Assembly (NCBI GenBank): GCA_014529385.2
Contig: CM043953.1
Coordinates: 78,484,872 to 78,548,871, forward strand
Length of the DNA stretch: 64,000 nucleotides
Direction: 5' to 3'
Source: Adiantum capillus-veneris
Taxonomy: Eukaryota; Streptophyta; Polypodiopsida; Polypodiales; Pteridaceae
Part shown: positions 44,899 through 53,816 of the stretch, piece by piece
How the letters are laid out: every line of letters begins with the position of its first letter
Numbering within the stretch: position 1 is the first letter of the stretch
Translations under genes and position numbers: made by a program
Notes under the pieces: model-generated
What the model was told of the DNA's origin: nothing
Databases searched by the model: none
The model's input: the letters and a program-made list of their open reading frames with translations, nothing else

Positions 44899-47676
44899 CT
44901 TTTTAGTACTGAAAGCCGAAATGAAGCTTTTAACTATTCAAATGACTTGAAAATTGAAACATGAGCTATTCAGGGCCTAAGGATGCAGGGTAGGTGAAAA
45001 AATATGCAAACTGGGCTCAGAATCATGCTGGAGACATCATACGCGTATGATGTCTTTTGTGTCAAAATGACTTCATATTGGTTGTGCTTGTAGCTGATAG
45101 TGTATACATGAGTATCATATGCTTGGATTTGAGTTTGGATCCCATTTGGTCAAGTTTTGGCCAGTTTAGTCCAGTTCTGGCTCTTGGCAAAATTTTGAAA
45201 GGGAATTAAATTTTATGATCAAAATTGGATAAAACTTGGTGGTTCACTTTGAAATGGCATGTAGATCACTTCTGTTTGGTGGTTGAAGCCCTGAGGTGCC
45301 AAAATCACATAGTGAGACATCATACGCGTATGATGTCTTTTAGTGTATTTTTGAACCAAATTTCTCTATAAGCTTGGATATGACTTTAGATAGGCTTATT
45401 CAGTGGATTTATGAATTTTGGATAGATTTTGGATTAAAAATGGCTCTGGAGACATCATACGCGTATGATGTCTTTTTCATCAATTTTTCATGGGATTGGT
45501 TCTGTGGACTCCCCATGTACTAGTGAAGGACTGTCCCTACTCAAATCTTGGTTTGGACTTGAGTATGTTGAATTTGGGCTAAAATAGGCTTTGGATGAAG
45601 GATTTTCCCTCAATTGGGCTAATGGGGTGATCCACTTGACCAAATGGTTCCAAACTTCATATGTAGCATGTATTAGATATATATAATGGATGTATGATGA
45701 CAAATGAGCAGTTTTGGCTCTGTAAGTGCAAATAGATATCATACGCGTATGATGTCTTTTGTGTCAAAATGGTGCTTTTTGGTTCCAGATAGCTTATAGA
45801 TGTGTTAATCAACAATCCTACAAAGTTTCAATGAGTTTGGAGTTATTTTGACAAAATTAGGACCAAAAATCAATTTTATGGCCTACTTTTGGTCTTTTTG
45901 GTTTTCCTTGGGTTTTCTAACTCCAATTCTCATGATACTTGGTTCATAGGATGTGATTAACATGTGGAATGAGGCTATGCACTCAAATGTTCAAATGGAT
46001 GTGAAATTCATGCTGTGAGACATCATACGCGTATGATGTCTTTTCTTGAAATGTTGGTCTTTTTGTGCAAAGAATGTTTTGTGCTAGTGCCCTAAGCCCT
46101 GATAACTAGTTTTCAACTTAAAAAGTCATCAGTTTAGCTAAAAAGCCCCCTTATAGGCATTTCAGTCTCTGAAGTCGTCTTCTTGCCTTGGAGTTGAATT
46201 TCTTCAACTTTTCTTCTCGAGAGTTGCATTTCCAGCTCATTGGATATGTTGTGAAGCCACCTATTTGGTTGAACTTGACTTTGGCTCCCCGTTCTCCATC
46301 TTTCTCCATTTGGTTGCCCGAAAGCGTCTTTTTCACCATCGGTAAGTGAATCAGCTTTCTTTTGGGTTTTGCTTGCAAACATAAGTCATCCATGTATATT
46401 TGAAGTTGCTTGTGAAGTTTCATGTCATTTGGTCGTCAATTTTAGCCGTTATGCCAAAATGACGCTTTGTGTGTCCGCAGCCGAATCGGTTGTTCTGACC
46501 TACTTTTGGTGATCCAAACCCGGAGATACTCCATGGTTGCATTGCCCTCGATGTTGTTAATCTTCCTGAGAAGTTTTGTGTCGTTTCGACAACTTTTTTC
46601 TGTTTGCCTCTTGCAGGTTCTGTTGACCTAGGGTTTTTCAAGTCGTTCTTTCTCGAGCTTTGAGTGTTAGAAACCCATCTTCTATGTTAGGGTAACCCAC
46701 CTCTAAGTTCTTGCAAGGTTTGGTTAGGCGGTTGTGCCCCTCCCTAGCGTTCTTCCCCATTCCCCGTCTGCTCTTGTTTCTTGGTTTTGGTCAGTTTTCG
46801 CGACAAAAGTTAACGATAAGCATCAAAAGCTTATGGCAACGAGTCTACCTCTCATGTCTGGTGTCCTCTGAGCTCTCGTAGCAGTCGTAGAAGGCGGTAG
46901 AAGGTCGGATGCTCCTGTGTGCTCTTTGCTCTCTCCAAGAAAGTAATAGTGGAAATGAGCTTGAAAGTGATGTGAAAAATACTTAACTTCGGGCTTCCCG
47001 GATCACTTGTTACCAAATTTGACATGTGCTCCTATCTCGTCGTGAAATGCACTTTAGGATTTGAAATTTCTCAATTTGGACTCCGTTTGACCTATTTCTG
47101 AGAAATCTGTCCACTTTGCCAAAATTCTGTCATTTCGGGCTTTCCGCAACTTTTTCAGAATTGTACCCAATTTTTACCATGGGTTGCCCTTGTCATTAGG
47201 ACCATCACCGTCTATTCTCTTCTTTTTTCCGATCTCATTTCACCTGCTTTTTATTTTTCTTTTACTTTTATTAAGAAAATCATAAAAAATAAAGGAAAAT
47301 AGCAAATTGAAGCCAAAAAATTCCAAACATACACGATAAATAGCTGGTAACCCTGTGTATATGAATATACACTTATTTGTGATTTCTGGACTTGGATTAC
47401 CACTTTTTTTCACTTTTTTGCTCCAAAAACACTCTTATTTAGTAATATTTACACGTCTAGAGACCCAAATTCATCATTTGATCTCTTCTTGTTGCAAAAC
47501 AAGGTATACAAGGGCATAAATATTATCAATATCCGCAATCAAACATAAAAATTGCAAAATCATGTAAGACACTGCCCTTGTAATATAATTTTTGTTTTTC
47601 TTTGTTTTTGGCGCTTGTAGCTGCTTTGTAACTCCTGTATACCTCCCTCCCTCCTAGTCTGAGTCCTCCCGGACGA
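44899..47676 (-). other. Leader between pol and third ORF, copy C
   Basis: 2.8 kb without a coding domain. From pol outwards it includes an AT-rich block, a pyrimidine/GC mixed block near 46.6-47.1 kb with GAAAAACCCTAGGTCAAC (matched in copies A and B), and palindrome array C2. A 23-bp exact copy of the RT active-site coding sequence lies at 46379-46401. Short open frames at 46151-46641 look incidental. Confidence 0.6.
45033..46040 (-). repeat. Palindrome array C2 (GACATCATACG and its complement)
   Basis: Five 22-bp sites: 45033-45054, 45316-45337, 45451-45472, 45735-45756 (one change) and 46019-46040. Spacing 283, 135, 284 and 284 bp. Four are perfect palindromes centred on ACGCGT. Flanking text is loosely repeated between units. 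Located just upstream of the third ORF. Confidence 0.95.
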
Positions 47677-50600
47677 CTATGAAGTGTCTGTGGATGAAGC
47701 AATGTAGTTGTTTTGGTCATAAGTTCCCAGTGCAATTGTAGAGCGATGATACAACAGTCTTTCCAATAAAGCTGCTCTTTGTTTGATTGAAGGATTGGTG
47801 GTCGGGTTTTGGGTTGTTTTTGGCACTTCGGTAGTAGAATCAGTAGATGGATTCTTCTTTACTTTGTTGTTCTTTTTCACAATCCAAATCTGCTTCCGCT
47901 TCACTTGTGCTTGCCACAAACTCTTTGCGACCCAAACGTGCTTTGTTCTTTGTGTTGATTTCCTCGACTTGAAATACCTAGGAGCGTCCGTTGATTGTAC
48001 TGAAGGGAGTTCTTGTTTACAAATCTTTGGGATCCAAATTTGCTTGCTATAGTTTTGTGCCGTCATGAACTTCTTTGGAATCCAGATCTGTTTCACTGTC
48101 CTTGATTGTCTGGAATCACTCTGTTGTCTGGTATTGAAGACTCTGTTTTCCACATTTGTGTTTTCTGGCACAACCTTTTTTGGTCTCCATACCAACTTTG
48201 ACTCCGTTTTTTTCCAAGGTTGAGCTGTTATATTATTGCTTGTCTTCCTTATCCACTGTTGAGAGTTCCTCGTCGAAGAGTAATCCGGTTGTATAGAAAC
48301 TTTCGGTTGCCATTGCTTCTTCTTTTTCTCTGGTTGTTGTTTACCTTTGTCTTTGGATTTGTCCTTTGGAGTTGGCTCTGTTCCTTTGGTGAACTTAACT
48401 GATTGACTTTCACCTTCGTATTTGATAAGCACTGAATTAGAACTCCAGTCAATCATTGCATTGTATTGCTTCTGCCATGGTTGTCCTAGCAATAATGGAT
48501 GTTGTGTAGCTTGGTCTTCAACCACGTAAAACATATGAGGATACACATAATGGTTAATCTGTATATGTAAAACTGTGCATCCGACAGTTTTGATTGAATT
48601 CTCAGAGTAACTCTTTAACTCTTGCTTGGCAGTTTGTAGTTTAGTGTCATTTGTCAATTGTCTATACAAACTGAGTGAAAGTAGGTTAGCTTGAGCTCCT
48701 GAATCCAATAGTGCTCTGGCTTTGATTTGGTTGGTTCCTACTTTGCATTCAATGATGGGTTCTTCTTTGTCATTATCCATTTCTGTTATACTGACTGCGT
48801 TTATTCGTATTGCTCCTTCATTGCACTGTTTCTGACGCAGTAGTCTTCTTTTCTCCATTCTTTCCTTCGCCTCGGCTTGCGCTTCCTCCACAATCTTTTT
48901 CTTTTTCTGGACATGCAGCTTTTCTTGATGTATTTTGAGAAGCATGTCTTGGGTTAGCGGCAAAAGATACTTTTTCACTCTGCATCCACTAATCCAATTG
49001 GGCATTTCTTCTCCATCTAATGTAGCAAGCTTGACGGCTCCACTTGGTGATAGATCTTTAATCACCAGAGGTCCCATCCCTCGCTTTTTAAGCTTCTTAG
49101 CATGTTGTTTCAGAGTGTAAACTAGGACATAGTCCCCAACCTTAAACTCTTTAGTCCGCACATGCTTATCAAAAAATTCTTTTTGTCGCCTTTTTTGAGC
49201 GTAGATAGAAGCTACTGCTTTTAGGCGAAGCTCATCTAGCTTTTCCAGGTCATCTATTCTATTAGAAAGCTCGTGTCCTGTCCACTCTAGATCCTTAGCC
49301 ACCCTTAAGGTTGAAATCAAGAATTCTATTGGTAAGATAGCATTTAGCCCAAAAACCATGTTATATGGGGTCGTTCCTATTGATGTTTTATATGCTACCC
49401 TATATGCCCATAATGTTGAATGCAACTTCTGGTCCCAGTCAGTTCTCGACTCAGATACAATCTTCGTAAGGACCGTGCATATGGTTTTGTTTGTTGCTTC
49501 AGCTTGTCCGTTTGCTTGTGGATGATACGGGGCTGATTTCCTATGGATTACCATGAATTCATCTAGAAGGATCTTTATCACTTCATTTATAAAATGTGTG
49601 CCTCGATCACTCACAATTTCTATTGGCAATCCATATCGTACAAAGACGTATTCATATAGAAACTGTGCCATGGTCCTGGCATCTGCTTTTTGAGTTGCCT
49701 TTGCTTCGACCCACTTTGTTAGATAGTCTGTAGCCACAATGATGTATTGTGCATGAGTCTTATATGCAGGAGGTGAAATGGGTCCGACATAATCAATCCC
49801 CCATTTTGCAAAAGCTCTTGCCCCCATCATTGGTCTAAGCGGCATACCATCTCTTTTAAGTGGTACTTTGGTCCGCTGACAGTCATCACACCGTTTAACG
49901 TATTCCTCAGCGTCCATATGTAATGTTGGCCACCATATTCCTGCGGCTAAGACAAGTTTTGTTGTCTTATCACCTGAGAAATGGCCTCCACCTACTCCTC
50001 CATGAGCTTGCTCCAGGATTATCACATACTCAGACTCTGATGTGCAAATCCTAAGCTGGTTGTCTTTACCTCTCTTATAGAGTTGATCTCCTATGAAAGT
50101 GTAATCTCTAGCTTCTGTCTCTACAGATTTCTGACGAGCTTTTGACAATCCTTCTGGGAAAGTTCTATTTGTGAGATATTCAACAATATACTGACTCCAT
50201 TCTGGAGCGATCATTATCTGATATAATGTCGAATACTCTGCTGGCGGTTTTGATGAACATACAATACATACAGTGACATATTCATGTACGCTTTCTTTCA
50301 TTCCTGGCCAATAGACTCCCAATTGTAACAAATTCCTATATGTGTTCCTTCTTGAACAATGAAATGCACATTCCTGAACATGTGCTTCGTGCAGATATAT
50401 ATTATATTCCTCAGGATTGATGCATAGTCGTAAAACATGATCATTTCCCAATTGATACAACCTCCCTGCAACCAATTGAAGATTCTTGGATTGCTGAATA
50501 GCAATATGTTTCTGGTTGTATTCTCTTCTATCGAACTCTCCTCCATAGGTTAATAGGTTAACGACCTTTTGAGACCACTTCGGTATCATTTCTATGTTGA

Positions 50601-53600
50601 ACAAGTACGCGTCTGGCATGTCGTCATCTACTCCTATAGGGTCTTCTCCATTCGTCAATCGCGAAAGATGATCAGCTCTAAGATGTGTTTTTCCTTTCTT
50701 TACTACTACCTTGAAGTCGAATTCCAGTAAGATAATGAACCATCTCACTATTCTCCCGGTATTGCATGGTTTATTCACTAGGTAGAGCAAGGCTTGGTGA
50801 TCCGTAAAAAACACAAACTTGTTGGCTAGAAGATAATGCCGAAATTTCTTCACAGCATATATCATTCCTAATCCTTCTCGCTCTGTTGTGGTGTAATTCT
50901 TCTCTACATTGTTGAGCTGTCGACTAGCGTAACAGATAGGAAAATCCATGTTTCCTTCTTCTGGCTGAGCCAGAATGCATCCTATTGCATATGCCGAAGC
51001 ATCTATATGCACATGGAATATCTTCTCCCAATCTGGTGATTTCAAGACTAGAGCAATAATGAGTGCCTCTTTCAATTTCTTGAACGATTCCTCACACTCC
51101 TCTGTCCATTCAAAGTTCACTATTAGCCTGTAAAGTGGTTGGCCTATTATAGCGTACATGTAAATGAATCGTCTATAATATCCGCAATGTCCCATAAAGC
51201 TATGTACTTGTTTCGCATTGGTTGGTCTAGGCATATCCACTATAACTTTTATCTTCTCTAAATCCGTGGATATTCCGTTTTGTGAGACAATATGTCCCAG
51301 AATTCTACCCTGTCGGACCATAAACACACATTTCTCAGGATTGAGACAAATGCGATATGTCCTACATTTCTCAAATACTTTTCTGAGGTGTTCTAGATGC
51401 TCATCTCTCAGAAGAGAATGTACACATAAGTCATCCATGTATATTTCTAGAAACAACCTTAAGTATTCTTTGAAAGCATGCGTCATCAACCTCTGGAAGG
51501 TTGTGGGAGCATTGGTTAGACCAAAAGGCATAACCCTATAAGCATAAATTCCCCACTCCGTTGCAAAAGCTGTTTTATGTTGATCTTCCAGTGCTATGGC
51601 TAGCTGGTTATATCCTGAAAAACCATCAAGAAAAGAGTATGTTGTTTTCCCTGATACACGCTCTAGAACATGATCAGTTATCGGCAAGGGATAATTGTCC
51701 CTGATTGTTGCAGCATTCACTTTCTTTAAGTTGACACACACTCGGAGTTTTCCGTTCTTCTTGGGTACCACCACAATTGGAGATACCCAATCGGTGTGTT
51801 CAATCTCGTATATGAATTCAGCTTCCATTAGCTTATCTATCTCTTCTTTGATTCGCTTAGCAAACGTATCATTATATGTGTATGGTCTCTGTCTGCTAGG
51901 CTTTGCGTCTTGTTTCAGTGGGATTGTGTGTTGGCATATCGATGGGTCAACTCCCTTTAAGTCCTTATAAGACCATGCAAACACATCCCTATACTCTCTG
52001 AGAAGACTCAAAAGTCTCTCTTCCTCGCCGGGAGACAAATCTGTGGCTATGTACACCGGTCTAGGTGGCTCACCTGGAGCTGCTAAATCAACTTTTTTTG
52101 CATCCTCCGGTCCGTCATAAGATTCGTTCTCCTTTCTCTCTCGAATAGGTTGGGTTAATACCACCTTCCTATCCTCTATTGTGAATTTCCTATAGTGAGA
52201 GGGAACATCCATGTTTTCCTTGATTTTGGCATTTTCGTCCTCTCCACTCTCAATTTCTGTCGTCCAAACTTCTTTCAGAGTTCTCTTGAGCTCTCTGTAC
52301 TTGTTTCTACGTTCTAACTTGGACTCCGTGTGTTCTCTGTTGCGCTTGTTCTTTTCTGATTTTTCTGTTTCTGTTTTCGTTCCATTCCTTTGAACTTGAT
52401 TTCTTGAGCCTTTTTTGTCTTTTCGTAAGCTCTTTTGATCATTGCCTCTCATTCTTCCAGAAATCTTGTCCTTAACACAATCTTTTGCCTTTACTAGCAT
52501 TAGGAATTGATTTTTTTTCCTTATTCTAGGCATCGGATTGGTTCTAATCCCCTTTGTTTTTCTCTTTGCTCTATAGCGTTTTTGGCGTTGTTTAGTTTGG
52601 TTCGGAAAATCATAAAATCGGACATCCATTATAGTTTCTTCGTTTCCGCTTGAATTGTCCGTTGACTCATTGTTTGCTTCATTTCCCCACTCAGGATGAT
52701 CGGGAATGTCGTGAAACACCTCCTCTTCATCTTCCTTTTCCAGTGTATCGTTCTTTTCAGTTTCTTTTTCAAGTACAGTTCTCAACATGAAGTACGGAAC
52801 CACGTCGTACCCGTCCTTGTCGCAAAATTTCGTTGTGGGACCATCCGGAATTGCACAAACATCTAGGGTTGCTAGAATGTGTGTCCATTCTAATGGTTCA
52901 AGTGTGTCCTCTGGAAAGGGTTCTCCTATATAAGTTTCGTCTTCGATGGCCCTTTCTAAAACATATTCTTCTCGCCTCAGACTTCCACATTTCGAGGCTC
53001 CACACATCCATAACTCCTTGGGTTTACCTAACCAAGCTGGAAATTCGGATCCCGCCAAAGTAGCTGAATCAAACTCCTCCACCGGTGTTCGGTTCACATC
53101 TTTGTAGCTATGGTCTTTCAGGTTCACACGTGTAGTGGTTTCCATATTTCTCAGGTATATGTGATCGTAGCCCCAATCCTGGACCATTTTCAACTGTCTC
53201 ATGAATGGTCGTCCCAGTATGATATCATAGTTATTCTCCTTGCCAAAATCGACAATAGCAAAAGTATGTTCGTATTCAATGCCGCAAGAAGTCACTACAA
53301 CTTTCTCTAATAACCCCATAGGTTTCTCCATGTGTCCATCTGCTAATTGGAGTTTCAATCTGGTCTTCCTTATTGCTGGTTTTCCCCATTTTTTCCAGAT
53401 TTCTTTTGTAGCAATGGCTACCCCAGCTCCGTTGTCCAGTATTGCCATCGTGTTCACTCCTTGGAATTCAACTGGTAAGGTTGTATTCCCCTCTTCACCT
53501 TTGCAATACTCTCCGACCTTGTTTAAGGGTACAGGCTTAGCGTTCTTTTGTGGTTTACTCAGCTCTTGTATACCCTCTTTCAGTCTCGATGTTGGGTCTT

Positions 53601-53730
53601 TTATCCCGAATTTCTCCAAGAATTTTCCTACAGTGGTCCACATATGTGGTCTTAGCCTCAAAAGCTCAGCTAGAGTGATCGTGCATGTCACTGGTGTTGA
53701 CAAGATCTCTATCAATCCTTGCGAGTCCAT
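47677..53730 (-). CDS. Pol polyprotein of copy C, two protease-like domains
   Basis: 2017 codons, uninterrupted. Domains by residue: retropepsin-like 86-195 with D99-N-G (usual is D-S/T-G) and ILGRPFM; charged linker 320-510; RT about 600-820 with FLDGFSGY (D702) and YMDD 764-767; RNase H about 900-1025 (D910, E950, D977); two H2C2 modules (H1117, H1124, C1155, C1158 and H1243, H1250, C1281, C1284); integrase core D1313, D1375, E1411 with the 35-residue D-E spacing; integrase C-terminal barrel about 1525-1590; coiled linker 1595-1640; second retropepsin-like 1658-1772 with D1676-S-G; Trp/Lys tail 1801-1955. The frame opens at 53832, 16 nt before the gag stop, in the -1 phase; the first Met is 53730. 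All RT and integrase catalytic residues are present. Confidence 0.9.
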   Translation of the reverse strand: MDSQGLIEILSTPVTCTITLAELLRLRPHMWTTVGKFLEKFGIKDPTSRLKEGIQELSKPQKNAKPVPLNKVGEYCKGEEGNTTLPVEFQGVNTMAILDNGAGVAIATKEIWKKWGKPAIRKTRLKLQLADGHMEKPMGLLEKVVVTSCGIEYEHTFAIVDFGKENNYDIILGRPFMRQLKMVQDWGYDHIYLRNMETTTRVNLKDHSYKDVNRTPVEEFDSATLAGSEFPAWLGKPKELWMCGASKCGSLRREEYVLERAIEDETYIGEPFPEDTLEPLEWTHILATLDVCAIPDGPTTKFCDKDGYDVVPYFMLRTVLEKETEKNDTLEKEDEEEVFHDIPDHPEWGNEANNESTDNSSGNEETIMDVRFYDFPNQTKQRQKRYRAKRKTKGIRTNPMPRIRKKNQFLMLVKAKDCVKDKISGRMRGNDQKSLRKDKKGSRNQVQRNGTKTETEKSEKNKRNREHTESKLERRNKYRELKRTLKEVWTTEIESGEDENAKIKENMDVPSHYRKFTIEDRKVVLTQPIRERKENESYDGPEDAKKVDLAAPGEPPRPVYIATDLSPGEEERLLSLLREYRDVFAWSYKDLKGVDPSICQHTIPLKQDAKPSRQRPYTYNDTFAKRIKEEIDKLMEAEFIYEIEHTDWVSPIVVVPKKNGKLRVCVNLKKVNAATIRDNYPLPITDHVLERVSGKTTYSFLDGFSGYNQLAIALEDQHKTAFATEWGIYAYRVMPFGLTNAPTTFQRLMTHAFKEYLRLFLEIYMDDLCVHSLLRDEHLEHLRKVFEKCRTYRICLNPEKCVFMVRQGRILGHIVSQNGISTDLEKIKVIVDMPRPTNAKQVHSFMGHCGYYRRFIYMYAIIGQPLYRLIVNFEWTEECEESFKKLKEALIIALVLKSPDWEKIFHVHIDASAYAIGCILAQPEEGNMDFPICYASRQLNNVEKNYTTTEREGLGMIYAVKKFRHYLLANKFVFFTDHQALLYLVNKPCNTGRIVRWFIILLEFDFKVVVKKGKTHLRADHLSRLTNGEDPIGVDDDMPDAYLFNIEMIPKWSQKVVNLLTYGGEFDRREYNQKHIAIQQSKNLQLVAGRLYQLGNDHVLRLCINPEEYNIYLHEAHVQECAFHCSRRNTYRNLLQLGVYWPGMKESVHEYVTVCIVCSSKPPAEYSTLYQIMIAPEWSQYIVEYLTNRTFPEGLSKARQKSVETEARDYTFIGDQLYKRGKDNQLRICTSESEYVIILEQAHGGVGGGHFSGDKTTKLVLAAGIWWPTLHMDAEEYVKRCDDCQRTKVPLKRDGMPLRPMMGARAFAKWGIDYVGPISPPAYKTHAQYIIVATDYLTKWVEAKATQKADARTMAQFLYEYVFVRYGLPIEIVSDRGTHFINEVIKILLDEFMVIHRKSAPYHPQANGQAEATNKTICTVLTKIVSESRTDWDQKLHSTLWAYRVAYKTSIGTTPYNMVFGLNAILPIEFLISTLRVAKDLEWTGHELSNRIDDLEKLDELRLKAVASIYAQKRRQKEFFDKHVRTKEFKVGDYVLVYTLKQHAKKLKKRGMGPLVIKDLSPSGAVKLATLDGEEMPNWISGCRVKKYLLPLTQDMLLKIHQEKLHVQKKKKIVEEAQAEAKERMEKRRLLRQKQCNEGAIRINAVSITEMDNDKEEPIIECKVGTNQIKARALLDSGAQANLLSLSLYRQLTNDTKLQTAKQELKSYSENSIKTVGCTVLHIQINHYVYPHMFYVVEDQATQHPLLLGQPWQKQYNAMIDWSSNSVLIKYEGESQSVKFTKGTEPTPKDKSKDKGKQQPEKKKKQWQPKVSIQPDYSSTRNSQQWIRKTSNNITAQPWKKTESKLVWRPKKVVPENTNVENRVFNTRQQSDSRQSRTVKQIWIPKKFMTAQNYSKQIWIPKICKQELPSVQSTDAPRYFKSRKSTQRTKHVWVAKSLWQAQVKRKQIWIVKKNNKVKKNPSTDSTTEVPKTTQNPTTNPSIKQRAALLERLLYHRSTIALGTYDQNNYIASSTDTS
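48415..48759 (-). other. Second retropepsin-like domain within copy C pol
   Basis: Residues 1658-1772: ARALLDSGAQANLLS has the canonical D-S-G triad, and HPLLLGQPWQKQYNAMIDW supplies the L-L-G-x-x-W block. Located after the integrase, which is unusual. The first protease-like domain (53146-53475) has D-N-G instead, so this C-terminal copy may be the active enzyme, or a substrate- or RNA-binding derivative. Copy A has the same domain with D-T-G. Confidence 0.75.
49861..50610 (-). other. Tandem duplication of the integrase H2C2 module in copy C pol
   Basis: Residues 1041-1163 and 1165-1290 align end to end: IPKWSQKVVNLL / APEWSQYIVEYL, GRLYQLGNDHVLRLC / DQLYKRGKDNQLRIC, EEYNIYLHEAH / SEYVIILEQAH, GVYWPGMKESVHEYV / GIWWPTLHMDAEEYV, CIVC / CDDC. 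Both keep the His-His-Cys-Cys set with the same H-x6-H spacing, so both can bind zinc. Ty3 integrases normally have one. Confidence 0.85.
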
Positions 53731-53816
53731 GACTTTTTCTGATGAAATTCTTTGTGAGGGAAGTGCTCTAGTCTCGTATTTTGCTTCATACTCTCCTAAG
53801 TATGAAGGTAAGGTAT

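Noticed and set aside
45033-46040. CRISPR-like array
   Set aside because: Repeats are 22 bp at 135 or about 284 bp spacing in a plant retrotransposon, spacers are related to each other and there are no cas genes.
46134-46641. Short minus-strand frames in the copy C leader as an extra gene
   Set aside because: No similarity between copies, three overlapping phases, and the YMDD-like text is a 23-bp patch from RT.
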